A stretch of DNA of 64,000 nt, from assembly GCF_000383855.1 (NCBI RefSeq), contig NZ_KB912877.1:626465-690464 (forward strand), read 5' to 3'. Below the pieces are notes generated by a model. The model was given only the letters and a program-made list of their open reading frames with translations, was not told the DNA's origin and searched no databases. The DNA comes from Methylobacter marinus A45 (GTDB taxonomy: Bacteria; Pseudomonadota; Gammaproteobacteria; Methylococcales; Methylomonadaceae). A program made the translations under genes and the position numbers. Position 1 is the stretch's first letter, and each line of letters begins with the position of its first letter. Positions 54,481 to 63,170 of this stretch are shown piece after piece.

Positions 54481-55089
54481 ATGAATACCGACCCATTGAA
54501 AAAGAAATGGTCCAGTGCAATCCAGTCCTTAGCCGAGCAGTTTAAAGGCGACCCTGTTCATATTGATCCGTTGGAAAAAAAATGGGTATACGTGATACTG
54601 GGCATGGCCGGCCTGCTTGTCGGCATCATTATCATAGATGCGCTGTTTCACGGCATTAATCCTCCCAGCCATGTTGAAACCATCGATTCAGCCCGCCTGC
54701 ATCTGAGCGAGGAATTCGCCGAGGACAACCTGGGCGTTCAGGTTGATGAAAGCGGCAATATAACGGTCCGGATAGTAGCCGGTCGTTACGGATTTTACCC
54801 CAAACAGGTTACCGTCCCTTCCGGCACGACTTTAACATTCCGCTGGGCCAGCATGGATGTCTTGCACGGCATTCACTTGCCCATGACCAACATGAATACG
54901 ATGATACTGCCGGGCTATGTCGCAGAGCTGAAGACCGATTTTCCAAAACCCGGCAACTACCCTTTGCTATGCAATGAATATTGCGGCATGGGACACGATC
55001 ACATGTGGGGCAGTATCACAGTCGTCGCGAAAGAACACTGGACCGCACCGGTAAAAACAGCTTCCAAAGGAGACAGCAGTCATGAATGA
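54481..55089 (+). CDS. Cytochrome c oxidase subunit II, ba3-type
   Basis: This is a 202-residue protein with one transmembrane helix (VYVILGMAGLLVGIIIIDALF) and a periplasmic cupredoxin domain. The CuA ligands are visible: His in VLHGIHLP, then Cys-Asn-Glu-Tyr-Cys-Gly-Met-Gly-His and the Met of HDHM. CuA receives electrons from a c-type cytochrome. The N-terminal cytoplasmic stretch repeats an unusual DPLKKKWSS / DPLEKKWVY pattern. It overlaps the subunit I gene by eight bases. Confidence 0.93.
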   Translation: MNTDPLKKKWSSAIQSLAEQFKGDPVHIDPLEKKWVYVILGMAGLLVGIIIIDALFHGINPPSHVETIDSARLHLSEEFAEDNLGVQVDESGNITVRIVAGRYGFYPKQVTVPSGTTLTFRWASMDVLHGIHLPMTNMNTMILPGYVAELKTDFPKPGNYPLLCNEYCGMGHDHMWGSITVVAKEHWTAPVKTASKGDSSHE

Positions 55090-56707
55090 TGCTGAAGAAA
55101 AAAAACTGGCGCTAAGCCATATGTGGATCGCTTTCGGGGCATTCCTTATCGCCTCATTCATGGGCGCCTATCAGGTTCTGGAACGCAGCGGCTTCCTGCC
55201 GATTATTGAGTCAAGCCGGGTTTATTTCGCTTCGGTCAGCAGCCATGGCGTATTGATGGCTTATGTTTTAACGGTTTTTTTTATACCCGGTTTTGGTTAT
55301 TACACGGCCACGACCAGCCTGAAGCAGCCGGTATGGAACATAAAACTGGCCTGGGCCGGCTTCGGCGTGTCCCTGTTGGGCACGGTCCTGGCAGCCATCC
55401 CCTTGCTGACAGGTTCCGCTTCCGTACTCTATACCTTTTATCCGCCCATACAGGCGCACTCCTTGTTTTACGTCGGTGCCACCTTATTGCTTGCCGGCTC
55501 CTGGGTCTGGTGCTGGATCATGATTGTCATGATGGGGCAATGGAAGCAGGCCAACCCCGGACAGCCTGTGCCTCTGGCTATGTTCGCAACCGTGTCCAAT
55601 GCCGTGTTATGGCTATGGACCAGCGTCGGTGTTGCCCTGGAAGTATTGTTTCAACTGATCCCTCTGGCTTTCGGCTGGATGGATACGGTCGATCCCGGAC
55701 TGGCGCGCACCTTGTTTGCCTGGACCTTGCACCCCATTGTTTACTTCTGGCTGATCCCCGCCTACACGGCCTTTTATGTATTCGTGCCAAAGCAGGCGGG
55801 CAGCTATATACTGAGCGATGAACTGGCCAGAGTCTCCTTTATTGTGCTGGTCGTCTTCAGCCTGCCAATCGGCTTCCATCATTTATATATGGATCCGGAG
55901 CAGGCCAAAGGCTGGAAGCTATTGCACGGCATCGGTACATTTATCGTCACCCTGCCGACACTGCTGACCGGCTTTGCCGTGATTGCGTCGCTGGAAATAG
56001 CCGGCAAACTGCGCGGCGGCAAAGGCCTTTTCGGCTGGATTGGCGCCCTGCCTTGGCGCAACCCGATGGTGCTGGCCATGATTCTGGGCCTGATGATGCT
56101 GATGCTGGGCGGTTTCGGCGGCATCGTCAATGCCAGCTATGCCATGAACGCCATGATTCACAATACCGCCTGGGTTCCCGGCCATTTTCACCTGATCTTT
56201 GCCGGCACGACCGTCATCATGTACTTTGCCATTGCTTATTATCTCTGGCCAATATTGACGGGCAAGCCGCTGTTCTCGCAGAACATGGCCTTACTGCAGT
56301 TATGGACCTGGTTTATCGGCATGGTCGTCCTGAGCACTCCCTGGCACATTCTGGGATTATTAGGCCAGCCCCGGCGCATTTCCAGCGTTCAGTACAACAG
56401 CCCCCTTACCCTGGCATGGGATACATTTGAACTGGCCATGATTGTCGGCGGCCTGATAATGCTGGGGTCAGCTTGTTTATTTGTCTACAATCTGGCGAAG
56501 ACTCAATTAAATTCAACAACTGAAACCTATAAAGGCGAAGTCGAATACGCCGAACCGATCTATCCGGTCGCTCGTTTGCCTGAATTTCTGAATGACTTCA
56601 AAATCTGGAACTGGGTCATAGCAGCCGCCATGCTTATCAGTTTCGGCTATCCTATTCTTCAGTTCTTTTTCATGGACACGTTCGAATCAAGCGGATGGGG
56701 GTACTAA
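55082..56707 (+). CDS. Cytochrome c oxidase subunit I, ba3-type
   Basis: This 541-residue heme-copper oxidase has about 13 helices. It has SSHGVLMAYVLTV with the low-spin heme ligand region and TLHPIVYFWLIPAY (CuB His and cross-linked Tyr). FHHLYMDPEQ gives the CuB His pair, and VPGHFHLIFAGTTVIMYF holds the heme ligands near the end. The lack of the A-family D-channel signature and the relation to CbaA place it in the B-type (ba3) group, with high oxygen affinity. It reduces oxygen to water and pumps protons. Confidence 0.93.
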   Translation: MNDAEEKKLALSHMWIAFGAFLIASFMGAYQVLERSGFLPIIESSRVYFASVSSHGVLMAYVLTVFFIPGFGYYTATTSLKQPVWNIKLAWAGFGVSLLGTVLAAIPLLTGSASVLYTFYPPIQAHSLFYVGATLLLAGSWVWCWIMIVMMGQWKQANPGQPVPLAMFATVSNAVLWLWTSVGVALEVLFQLIPLAFGWMDTVDPGLARTLFAWTLHPIVYFWLIPAYTAFYVFVPKQAGSYILSDELARVSFIVLVVFSLPIGFHHLYMDPEQAKGWKLLHGIGTFIVTLPTLLTGFAVIASLEIAGKLRGGKGLFGWIGALPWRNPMVLAMILGLMMLMLGGFGGIVNASYAMNAMIHNTAWVPGHFHLIFAGTTVIMYFAIAYYLWPILTGKPLFSQNMALLQLWTWFIGMVVLSTPWHILGLLGQPRRISSVQYNSPLTLAWDTFELAMIVGGLIMLGSACLFVYNLAKTQLNSTTETYKGEVEYAEPIYPVARLPEFLNDFKIWNWVIAAAMLISFGYPILQFFFMDTFESSGWGY

Positions 56708-56708
56708 C

Positions 56709-57359
56709 ATGAATAAAATAATCCAAACGGCATTGCTGGGTCTTTTGGCCACAAGCCTTGCACATGCCGAACCCTCCTCTCAAGTTGCCTGGACGTCCGA
56801 CCAGCTGAACTTCGTAAAAAAAGGCAACAGCAAAAACGGCAAGGAATTGACCGCCCAGTGCATTGGCTGTCACGGCGAAAAAGGCATCAGTCCGACGCCT
56901 GGGTTTCCCTCGCTGGCGGGCCAGTTGGCAACCTATATCTACAAACAGTTGCAGGATTACAAAAACGGCCAGCGTACTCACCCGCTCATGACCTCGATAG
57001 CGGCGGGATTAAGCGACCAGGATATGGCCGATATGGCCGCCTGGTACAGTTCACTGCCGCCGCCCAGGAACAAAGCCGGCAATAAAGAGCTGGAAATTGC
57101 CGAGCGACTGGTATTCGAAGGCGACGGCAGGCGCACCCTGCCTCCGTGTTACACCTGTCATGGCCCCGAAGGGCAAGGCGAGAAAATGGATATACCGGCC
57201 CTGGCAGGGCAGCAGGCCGAATATTTCGCAGCCACACTCACGGCCTATAGAAATGGCGAGCGCCACAACGACATCTACAGTCGCATGCGCATACTCAGCC
57301 AGCAGCTGAGCGATACGGAAATACAAGAGCTTGCGCAATATTACCAGCAACTGCAGTGA
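56709..57359 (+). CDS. Diheme cytochrome c (c4-like)
   Basis: This 216-residue periplasmic protein has a signal peptide ending near SLAHA. Two CxxCH heme sites are present, CIGCH at 51-55 and CYTCH at 147-151. Each is followed by a distal Met-containing segment (HPLMTS, and the RMRIL region). The two domains match cytochrome c4, a common electron donor to oxidases. The gene starts one base after the subunit I stop and is co-transcribed, so it is the likely donor to the ba3-type oxidase. Confidence 0.92.
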   Translation: MNKIIQTALLGLLATSLAHAEPSSQVAWTSDQLNFVKKGNSKNGKELTAQCIGCHGEKGISPTPGFPSLAGQLATYIYKQLQDYKNGQRTHPLMTSIAAGLSDQDMADMAAWYSSLPPPRNKAGNKELEIAERLVFEGDGRRTLPPCYTCHGPEGQGEKMDIPALAGQQAEYFAATLTAYRNGERHNDIYSRMRILSQQLSDTEIQELAQYYQQLQ

Positions 57360-57369
57360 TGGTGAGACT

Positions 57370-59790
57370 ATGAACATCCTGCCTATAGGCCTGTTAACCA
57401 CGATGTTGGCAGGCAGCCTGTCAGTCCTGCCGGTTTTCGCCCAGGAAACGCCCGGGACGGGCAGCAGTAAGATTTTTAAGGCGAATGAACAGAAGCCGAA
57501 GAACGATTACAACATCACCATCAATTATGAACTGGGGATGCACTGCACCGGCTTTGACTTTTCTTACTGTTGCGTCCTGCCGCCCTACAATTCCATCCAG
57601 AGCCAGGTCATTAAGACGGCCGGCTCTACCTATGAATTTCCGCGGTTGCTGGTCGCCGACCCGAATGATCCGACCGTTTTAGTTGACGGCGACAAACGCA
57701 TGAAGCTTGAATACGGCCACGTCGGCAACACTTTTTCAGAAGGCACGAAGCTGGCTTACTGGAATATACCGTACGACGTAAACCACGATGGCAAATACGG
57801 CAATAATGAGAATGTGGCCAACGCTTATTTCACCCACCTGTATGTCTACAAGGGATTGAAAGGCGACAATCCCGACAACACCAGCAAGGACAGCGAAAAG
57901 CAGCGGATCGGCATCGAAATCCCCATCCCGCGCGATATGGGTCCGGCCGGCGCGGCGGCGCCGAGCCCCGTGAAAGGCGGCCATCTGCATTACACGGGCG
58001 ATAAGGGCACCGTTGTTTATACCAAATCGCCGGTACTGGACAACGTGCCTATCGTGCTGACCAACCCGGGCATCTGGGATGCGCTGGGTCTGCCGTTGAC
58101 GCCCTTCTATGACGACATGATGCGAAAAAGCCCGCTGGAAATCGTGGAAAGTGACATCCGGCCTTATCAGGAAGCCTGGGTGGGACTGGTCGACGCCAAA
58201 ACCAATCAGCCCATTATCGATAGCCATTCCGGCAACCCCGTGAAATTCATCGGCACCAATCCGATCGATGTGCCCAACTGCTCCAACTGTCATTCCAATG
58301 AGAACGCCAATGGCGACACCTTCACTTTGTACAAACAGGAAAAAGCGTTCTGGAAAGGTCTGGGCGCCAGCGATTACATGGCCGATTTAAAGGCCACATC
58401 CATTTCCATTTTACAGATCCACGACGCCCGCCACGGCACACAGTTTACGGCCAAATACGATCCATCGAGCCGAGCCACCCAAAACCGCTTGGGCGCCGAT
58501 CCGGTTTTATGCCAGCAATGCCATGCCGATAACGTCATCGGCGTGCTGCAATCGAAGGGTGTCGTCGAAGTCATTTCCGGCGGCCAGAAAATTGAAGGCG
58601 ACAATCCGATTCCGCCCCTGTCGCAAGCCTTGCACCGGGTTCATCAGACCATACGCCCCATGCCCGACTCGTACGGCCGCACCGGCACCTGCGCCGGCTG
58701 CCATCCTTCGCACAGGCAGGACGGCTCCATGGACGGCTATGCCATCACGGCGGACGGCAGGAATTTTTACGCCTCATCCGACAACCGCGACTCCAAAGGC
58801 GGGTGTTTTGCCAGCCGCGACGTCCATTCCAACCCCGACAAGGATAAAGACGGCGTCGGTACCCCCGAGCATCTGAATGAAATCGGCAAATGGATACAGG
58901 CCAATGTCTCTAAAATCGGCACCGGCGAAGGCGGCAACGGCGTCTGGTGCACCAACTGCCATACCCAGCTCTCCAGGGAACTGTATCAGCGAGATGATTT
59001 GGAAAATGCCTTCAAGCAAACCGGCAAAACCATCCGCGACCAGTCGCTGGATGACATCGCCAAGGCGATAGGCGTCGACCGCAGAACGCTGGAAGAACAG
59101 TATCTTGATCCTAAAGTGGTACCGGATGAAAACGGCCATGATACCCCCGGCAAATCCGGCATTCTGAAAACCTGGGCCAAGGACCACATGGTGCCTGACA
59201 TTGCCGTCATTGCCACCAAAGACGGCAAACCGCTGGTGACCAAGGATGAAGACGGTGATATTAATGTCTCGATATTATCGGCCAATCCTTCGGTAAAAAT
59301 GTCCGCGTTGACAGTGCCGGAAGACGCCAACGGCGTCACGGCGGTCTCCTATGACGCGGCCTCACACGGTCGGGACTACTGGCTGGCGCCCGGCGAGCCG
59401 CATTGCGCCGACTGTCACGCGCCGCCCTACGTCGAAGGCCAGGGCGGCGTAGCCTTCCCGATCAATCAGCCCGGCAAGTACAGCCTGATGCGCTATTCGA
59501 AAGGCCATGCCGGCCTTGCCTGTCAGGCTTGTCACGAGTCCATCCACGGCTTGTACCCGGTAACGACGGCAGTCGACACCACGACTTACAAACAGGCCCC
59601 GCAATACAATCCGGACGGCAGCCACGGTCCGCTGTTATGCGCATCCTGTCATCAGACCAACCAATTCGGCGTGCCGGTTGTCGCGGAAGCGTTGACCTGG
59701 AACGGCAAGAAAATCAAGGATGATCTGGATGCGGCAATCAGCTGGATACATGCCAACGCGCCGGATTTGGGCGGCAAAAATCCTAAATAA
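57370..59790 (+). CDS. Multiheme cytochrome c with seven CxxCH sites and a Cys/His-rich N-terminal domain
   Basis: This is an 806-residue secreted protein with a signal peptide (LLTTMLAGSLSVLPVFA). Heme-binding CxxCH sites start at residues 304, 381, 441, 527, 679, 718 and 757, so seven hemes are expected. Before them is a domain of about 250 residues with a distinctive cluster, ELGMHCTGFDFSYCC at about 55-68. It has no CxxCH but contains His58, Cys59, Cys67 and Cys68 and could bind a metal. The start at 57370 begins the signal peptide; the earlier frame at 57331 overlaps the cytochrome c4 gene. It is the fifth gene of the oxidase operon. The role is likely periplasmic or outer-face electron transfer; the exact partner is unknown. 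Confidence 0.85.
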   Translation: MNILPIGLLTTMLAGSLSVLPVFAQETPGTGSSKIFKANEQKPKNDYNITINYELGMHCTGFDFSYCCVLPPYNSIQSQVIKTAGSTYEFPRLLVADPNDPTVLVDGDKRMKLEYGHVGNTFSEGTKLAYWNIPYDVNHDGKYGNNENVANAYFTHLYVYKGLKGDNPDNTSKDSEKQRIGIEIPIPRDMGPAGAAAPSPVKGGHLHYTGDKGTVVYTKSPVLDNVPIVLTNPGIWDALGLPLTPFYDDMMRKSPLEIVESDIRPYQEAWVGLVDAKTNQPIIDSHSGNPVKFIGTNPIDVPNCSNCHSNENANGDTFTLYKQEKAFWKGLGASDYMADLKATSISILQIHDARHGTQFTAKYDPSSRATQNRLGADPVLCQQCHADNVIGVLQSKGVVEVISGGQKIEGDNPIPPLSQALHRVHQTIRPMPDSYGRTGTCAGCHPSHRQDGSMDGYAITADGRNFYASSDNRDSKGGCFASRDVHSNPDKDKDGVGTPEHLNEIGKWIQANVSKIGTGEGGNGVWCTNCHTQLSRELYQRDDLENAFKQTGKTIRDQSLDDIAKAIGVDRRTLEEQYLDPKVVPDENGHDTPGKSGILKTWAKDHMVPDIAVIATKDGKPLVTKDEDGDINVSILSANPSVKMSALTVPEDANGVTAVSYDAASHGRDYWLAPGEPHCADCHAPPYVEGQGGVAFPINQPGKYSLMRYSKGHAGLACQACHESIHGLYPVTTAVDTTTYKQAPQYNPDGSHGPLLCASCHQTNQFGVPVVAEALTWNGKKIKDDLDAAISWIHANAPDLGGKNPK

Positions 59791-59799
59791 CCGCAAAAC

Positions 59800-59823
59800 G
59801 CCGATGGGCATTGCCCCGTCGGC
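59800..59823 (+). terminator. Hairpin between multiheme cytochrome and prolyl isomerase genes
   Basis: GCCGATGGGC and GCCCCGTCGGC form a stem with one mismatch around ATT. No T-run follows, so it may be an attenuating or processing hairpin rather than a full terminator. Confidence 0.45.
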
Positions 59824-59849
59824 ATGGATGCAACGATGAGACAGTTTTT

Positions 59850-61097
59850 ATGCCTATAAAGAAGATCGGTTTATTATTCTGGCTTGCCTGCACCATTAGC
59901 GGCGCTGCCGTCGCCGACACGGTGCTGGTCAAAGTCGGCAACGGCCAGGTTACCGAACAGCAACTGGAAAAAGCCATGAGTGCGGCGCCTTTCGCCAGTC
60001 AGTTTCCGGCGATGGATGAAAAAGACCAGGCCTACCTGCGCGGCGACATGCTGATGCGTCTGGCCCGATCGGAAGCGCTCTATCAGGAAGCCGTCGCCTC
60101 GGGCATGACCGAAACCCAGACCTACAGGCAGGAAATGAGCAATTTCCGCACGTCCCTGCTGGCGCAACGTTATCTGACGCATCTGCGCGATCAGATCAGC
60201 ATCCCGGCAGCCTTGGAAAGCCGACTGAAAGACGACTTGAAAGGCAACGGCGACGCGCTTATGGCGGCCCGCGCCGCCTATATTGCGCGGCAATTCAAGA
60301 ATTTGAAGGAAAGCCGCATAGCCGAGCTTAAACAACAAGCCCGCATCAAAACTTATTTCGAACGTCTGGATAAAAATACAAAAGCCGATACCGTACTGGC
60401 GGAAGCGACCGGCTATACCATTAAATACGCCGATCTGATGCCGCCTCAAGGCGCTGTTAGCACAGATCCTCAACCTATTAAAGACAAGGTCAACGAGTGG
60501 CTTGAACTAATGCTTCTGGCACGTGCGGCAGTAGCCGAGGGCATTGACGTTGAAACGCAAGTGGCCGATTACGGGCACTATCTGGGCGCCAAAATGCTGC
60601 TGGCGGCACAGGAACGGCAATGGATACCCGACGATAAAACGCTGCTCGATTATTTCCATAAACATCCGGAGATCGGCTACATCCCCGAACGCAGGCAAAT
60701 CGGCCAGCTTGTCGCGGCCACCAGGGAACAGGCCGAAGCCCTGCGCCGACGCATACAGGCCGGTGAAAGCCTGTTTAAACTGGCGGCCGAATACAGCATC
60801 GATCCGTATGGCCGCGAGCATGCCGGCGATATGGGCTGGCTGCAGGAAGGCAGCGGTTTCGACGCGGTCGAACAGGTCCTGAAAATACTGCCAAACAATC
60901 AGGTCAGCGATATTATCCAGACCCCCAGGGGCTGGCACCTGGTCATGATCGTGAACCGCAAGCCTGCCGAGCATAAAGAATTTGCAGGGATAAAAGATAG
61001 GGTAAAACAGGCCTTGATCGCCGAGAAAATGACGGCTTATCTGGAACAGGTCATGGCCAGGCATCCGCTGGATTGGCAGATAAAAGACCGTATTTGA
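59850..61097 (+). CDS. Periplasmic peptidyl-prolyl cis-trans isomerase, parvulin type
   Basis: This is a 415-residue protein with a signal peptide (IGLLFWLACTISGAAVA). The N-terminal part is a SurA/PrsA-like chaperone region rich in helices. A rotamase domain lies at about 275-360: ERRQIGQLVAATREQAEALRR, then LAAEYSIDPYGREHAGDMGW and VSDIIQTPRGWHLVMIV. An earlier ATG at 59811 lacks a signal-peptide fit. The position after the cytochromes suggests that it helps fold the multiheme cytochrome or another exported protein. Confidence 0.87.
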   Translation: MPIKKIGLLFWLACTISGAAVADTVLVKVGNGQVTEQQLEKAMSAAPFASQFPAMDEKDQAYLRGDMLMRLARSEALYQEAVASGMTETQTYRQEMSNFRTSLLAQRYLTHLRDQISIPAALESRLKDDLKGNGDALMAARAAYIARQFKNLKESRIAELKQQARIKTYFERLDKNTKADTVLAEATGYTIKYADLMPPQGAVSTDPQPIKDKVNEWLELMLLARAAVAEGIDVETQVADYGHYLGAKMLLAAQERQWIPDDKTLLDYFHKHPEIGYIPERRQIGQLVAATREQAEALRRRIQAGESLFKLAAEYSIDPYGREHAGDMGWLQEGSGFDAVEQVLKILPNNQVSDIIQTPRGWHLVMIVNRKPAEHKEFAGIKDRVKQALIAEKMTAYLEQVMARHPLDWQIKDRI

Positions 61098-61114
61098 TAC
61101 TTGAGCCCGGCCGG

Positions 61115-61672
61115 TCACTCAAGCAACGGTTTGACGATCGTGTCGAATGCCTCATCATTAAAGATACCGGTTTGCATGAAGACCGGCCGGCCTTCGCGAT
61201 CGATGATAACGGTAAAAGGCAGAACGCCGGCCGGGTCGCCCCACTGATTCAATAACTCATATTGCTGGGCGGGGTCGGCGCGTAGGATTGGATAATTGAT
61301 TCCCAGGGTACGGGCATAGTTGCGTAATTTTTTTGTCTCATCGAGACCGATGCCGATAATCTGCAGTCCCTGCCCTGCATAGGCCTGCTGATATTTCATA
61401 AAATACGGAATTTCAATCTGACAAGGACCGCACCAGGTCGCCCAAAAGTTCAGCATGATGACTTTGCCGCGCCACTCAGACAGATTATGCTCTTTTCCAT
61501 CGAGGTCGTTCAGGATCAAAGCAGGTAGAGCCCTGACCTTGTTTACCGGCCTGATATGTTCGGTCTGCGCAGCCATGGCGGGCGCGCAGAATCCTATAGC
61601 GCCTGACAATATTGCGGCCATACCGACATACCATATCGGGAGCACTTTTTCTTTTTTAACCAATTTAATCAT
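61115..61672 (-). CDS. TlpA-like periplasmic thioredoxin
   Basis: This 185-residue protein has a membrane-anchor or signal segment (VLPIWYVGMAAILSGAIGFCA). The thioredoxin fold carries LNFWATWCGPCQIEIPYF, with WCGPC as the active site. DETKKLRNYARTLGINYPIL and the cis-Pro in GVLPFTVIID follow. TlpA proteins reduce apo-cytochromes or copper centres before cofactor insertion. It converges on the isomerase gene and lies close to the oxidase operon, so a role in CuA or heme site reduction is reasonable but inferred. The open frame to 61786 is not needed. Confidence 0.88.
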   Translation of the reverse strand: MIKLVKKEKVLPIWYVGMAAILSGAIGFCAPAMAAQTEHIRPVNKVRALPALILNDLDGKEHNLSEWRGKVIMLNFWATWCGPCQIEIPYFMKYQQAYAGQGLQIIGIGLDETKKLRNYARTLGINYPILRADPAQQYELLNQWGDPAGVLPFTVIIDREGRPVFMQTGIFNDEAFDTIVKPLLE

Positions 61673-61810
61673 AATGTTACACGCCAATGACTTAAGAGAT
61701 TGAGATAAACCGAAACAGAGTCGATAGACTATATTAATAATTCCTAATATACTAAAAGTATATCCAGGCTGATTTTCCGACTGCAAATAACAAAAAAAAC
61801 GGCATACACC

Positions 61811-63160
61811 ATGTTTGACCTATCAAAATACGCTACCTCCGCCGCTACGGCTTTATTACTGGGCTGCATAGGCTTTTCCGCCCCGGCCGTCGCCGAAAGC
61901 AACAACTACACACTCGAACAAGCCGTCAATTATGCGCTGGACAATAATCCGAGCCTGCAGGTCATGCATGAACGCATTGCCCAGGCCGAAGCCCAGGTCG
62001 GCGAGGCGCTGGCCAGCTTTTATCCGCAGGTCAAAACGCGGCTTTCCTACGAGCATTCCGACAACCCTGCCCGCGCGTTCAGCATGGTTATCTCGCAGCG
62101 GCGGCTGGACTTAGGCGGTACTGACTTCAACCATCCCGGCGGTGTCGACAATTACCGCCCGGAAGTGATCGCCACTTACTCGCTCTTTAACGGCGGCCAG
62201 GACTATCAAAACAAAATAGCCGCCGAACTGGGCGTGGACGCGGCCACACTTGAGGAATCGGCGACGCGCAACCAGCTGATTCAGGCAGTCACCTCGGCAT
62301 TTTACAGCGTGCTGGCCGCCAAGGAAGCGCATAAAGTGGCTCAGCGCTCCATTGATGCGGTAAAAAGCGAGCTGGAGCAAAGCCGTACCCGCTATGAAGC
62401 CGGAACCGTACTCAAATCCGACGTGTTATCGCTGGAAGTGCAACTGGCCGAGGCCCAGGATGCCGAAATCCAGGCCGCCAATGCCATAGAACTGGCTCAA
62501 AGCGGACTCAGGACCCTTATGGGAATCGATGCCAGTGGAGAATTCGGTATCGCCGAAAGTTCGGTCTGGCAACTGCCGCAACTCGATAAATCTTTTGAAA
62601 CGCTGCTGACTCAAGCAATCGCACAGCGCCCCGAATCGGAAGCCGCCCAGAAACAGATTGAAATTGCCGAGCGCAAGCTTAGCGCCGCCAAAGGCGCTCA
62701 TCTGCCCCGAGCCGATGCTTATCTCAGCTACGGCTCCGACAGCAAGAACCTCGATTACTCGACCAACCGCGACAATGTCACCGCCGGCGTCCAGGTCGAA
62801 CTGGACGTCTTCTCAGGTTTTCGCACCAGCGAAAATGTGAAAAAAGCCGAGAGGCAGCTTGCCGAAGCGAAGAAAATCGCCCGGAAAATACAGCTCGACA
62901 TCGAAAATGACGTTAAAACCGCCTATCTGAAACTTCAGGAGGCATTGGAGCGGGTCAAAGTGACAACCGTTTCGGTCACGTCCGCGGAGGAAGCTTTCCG
63001 GCTTGTCAGCGAACAGCGCCAGGCCGATGTCGTCACCATCACGCGCTATATCGAAAGCGAGGTCGCGCGCGACAAGGCCAACTCGCGCGTCATCGCCGCC
63101 CGTTACGATGCCCTGCAGGCGGAAGCCGAACTCAATAAAGCGTTAGGTAATTGGAAATAA
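61811..63160 (+). CDS. TolC family outer-membrane efflux protein
   Basis: This 449-residue protein has a signal peptide ending near APAVA. The two halves each show the TolC layout of a coiled-coil helix pair and short beta strands: NNYTLEQAVNYALDNNPSLQVMHERI at the start, ATRNQLIQAVTSAFYSVLAAKEA, and a second helix pair near 270-440. It forms the outer-membrane channel of a tripartite efflux or type I export system. A membrane-fusion gene follows after ten bases. Confidence 0.9.
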   Translation: MFDLSKYATSAATALLLGCIGFSAPAVAESNNYTLEQAVNYALDNNPSLQVMHERIAQAEAQVGEALASFYPQVKTRLSYEHSDNPARAFSMVISQRRLDLGGTDFNHPGGVDNYRPEVIATYSLFNGGQDYQNKIAAELGVDAATLEESATRNQLIQAVTSAFYSVLAAKEAHKVAQRSIDAVKSELEQSRTRYEAGTVLKSDVLSLEVQLAEAQDAEIQAANAIELAQSGLRTLMGIDASGEFGIAESSVWQLPQLDKSFETLLTQAIAQRPESEAAQKQIEIAERKLSAAKGAHLPRADAYLSYGSDSKNLDYSTNRDNVTAGVQVELDVFSGFRTSENVKKAERQLAEAKKIARKIQLDIENDVKTAYLKLQEALERVKVTTVSVTSAEEAFRLVSEQRQADVVTITRYIESEVARDKANSRVIAARYDALQAEAELNKALGNWK

Positions 63161-63170
63161 AGGAATCTTT

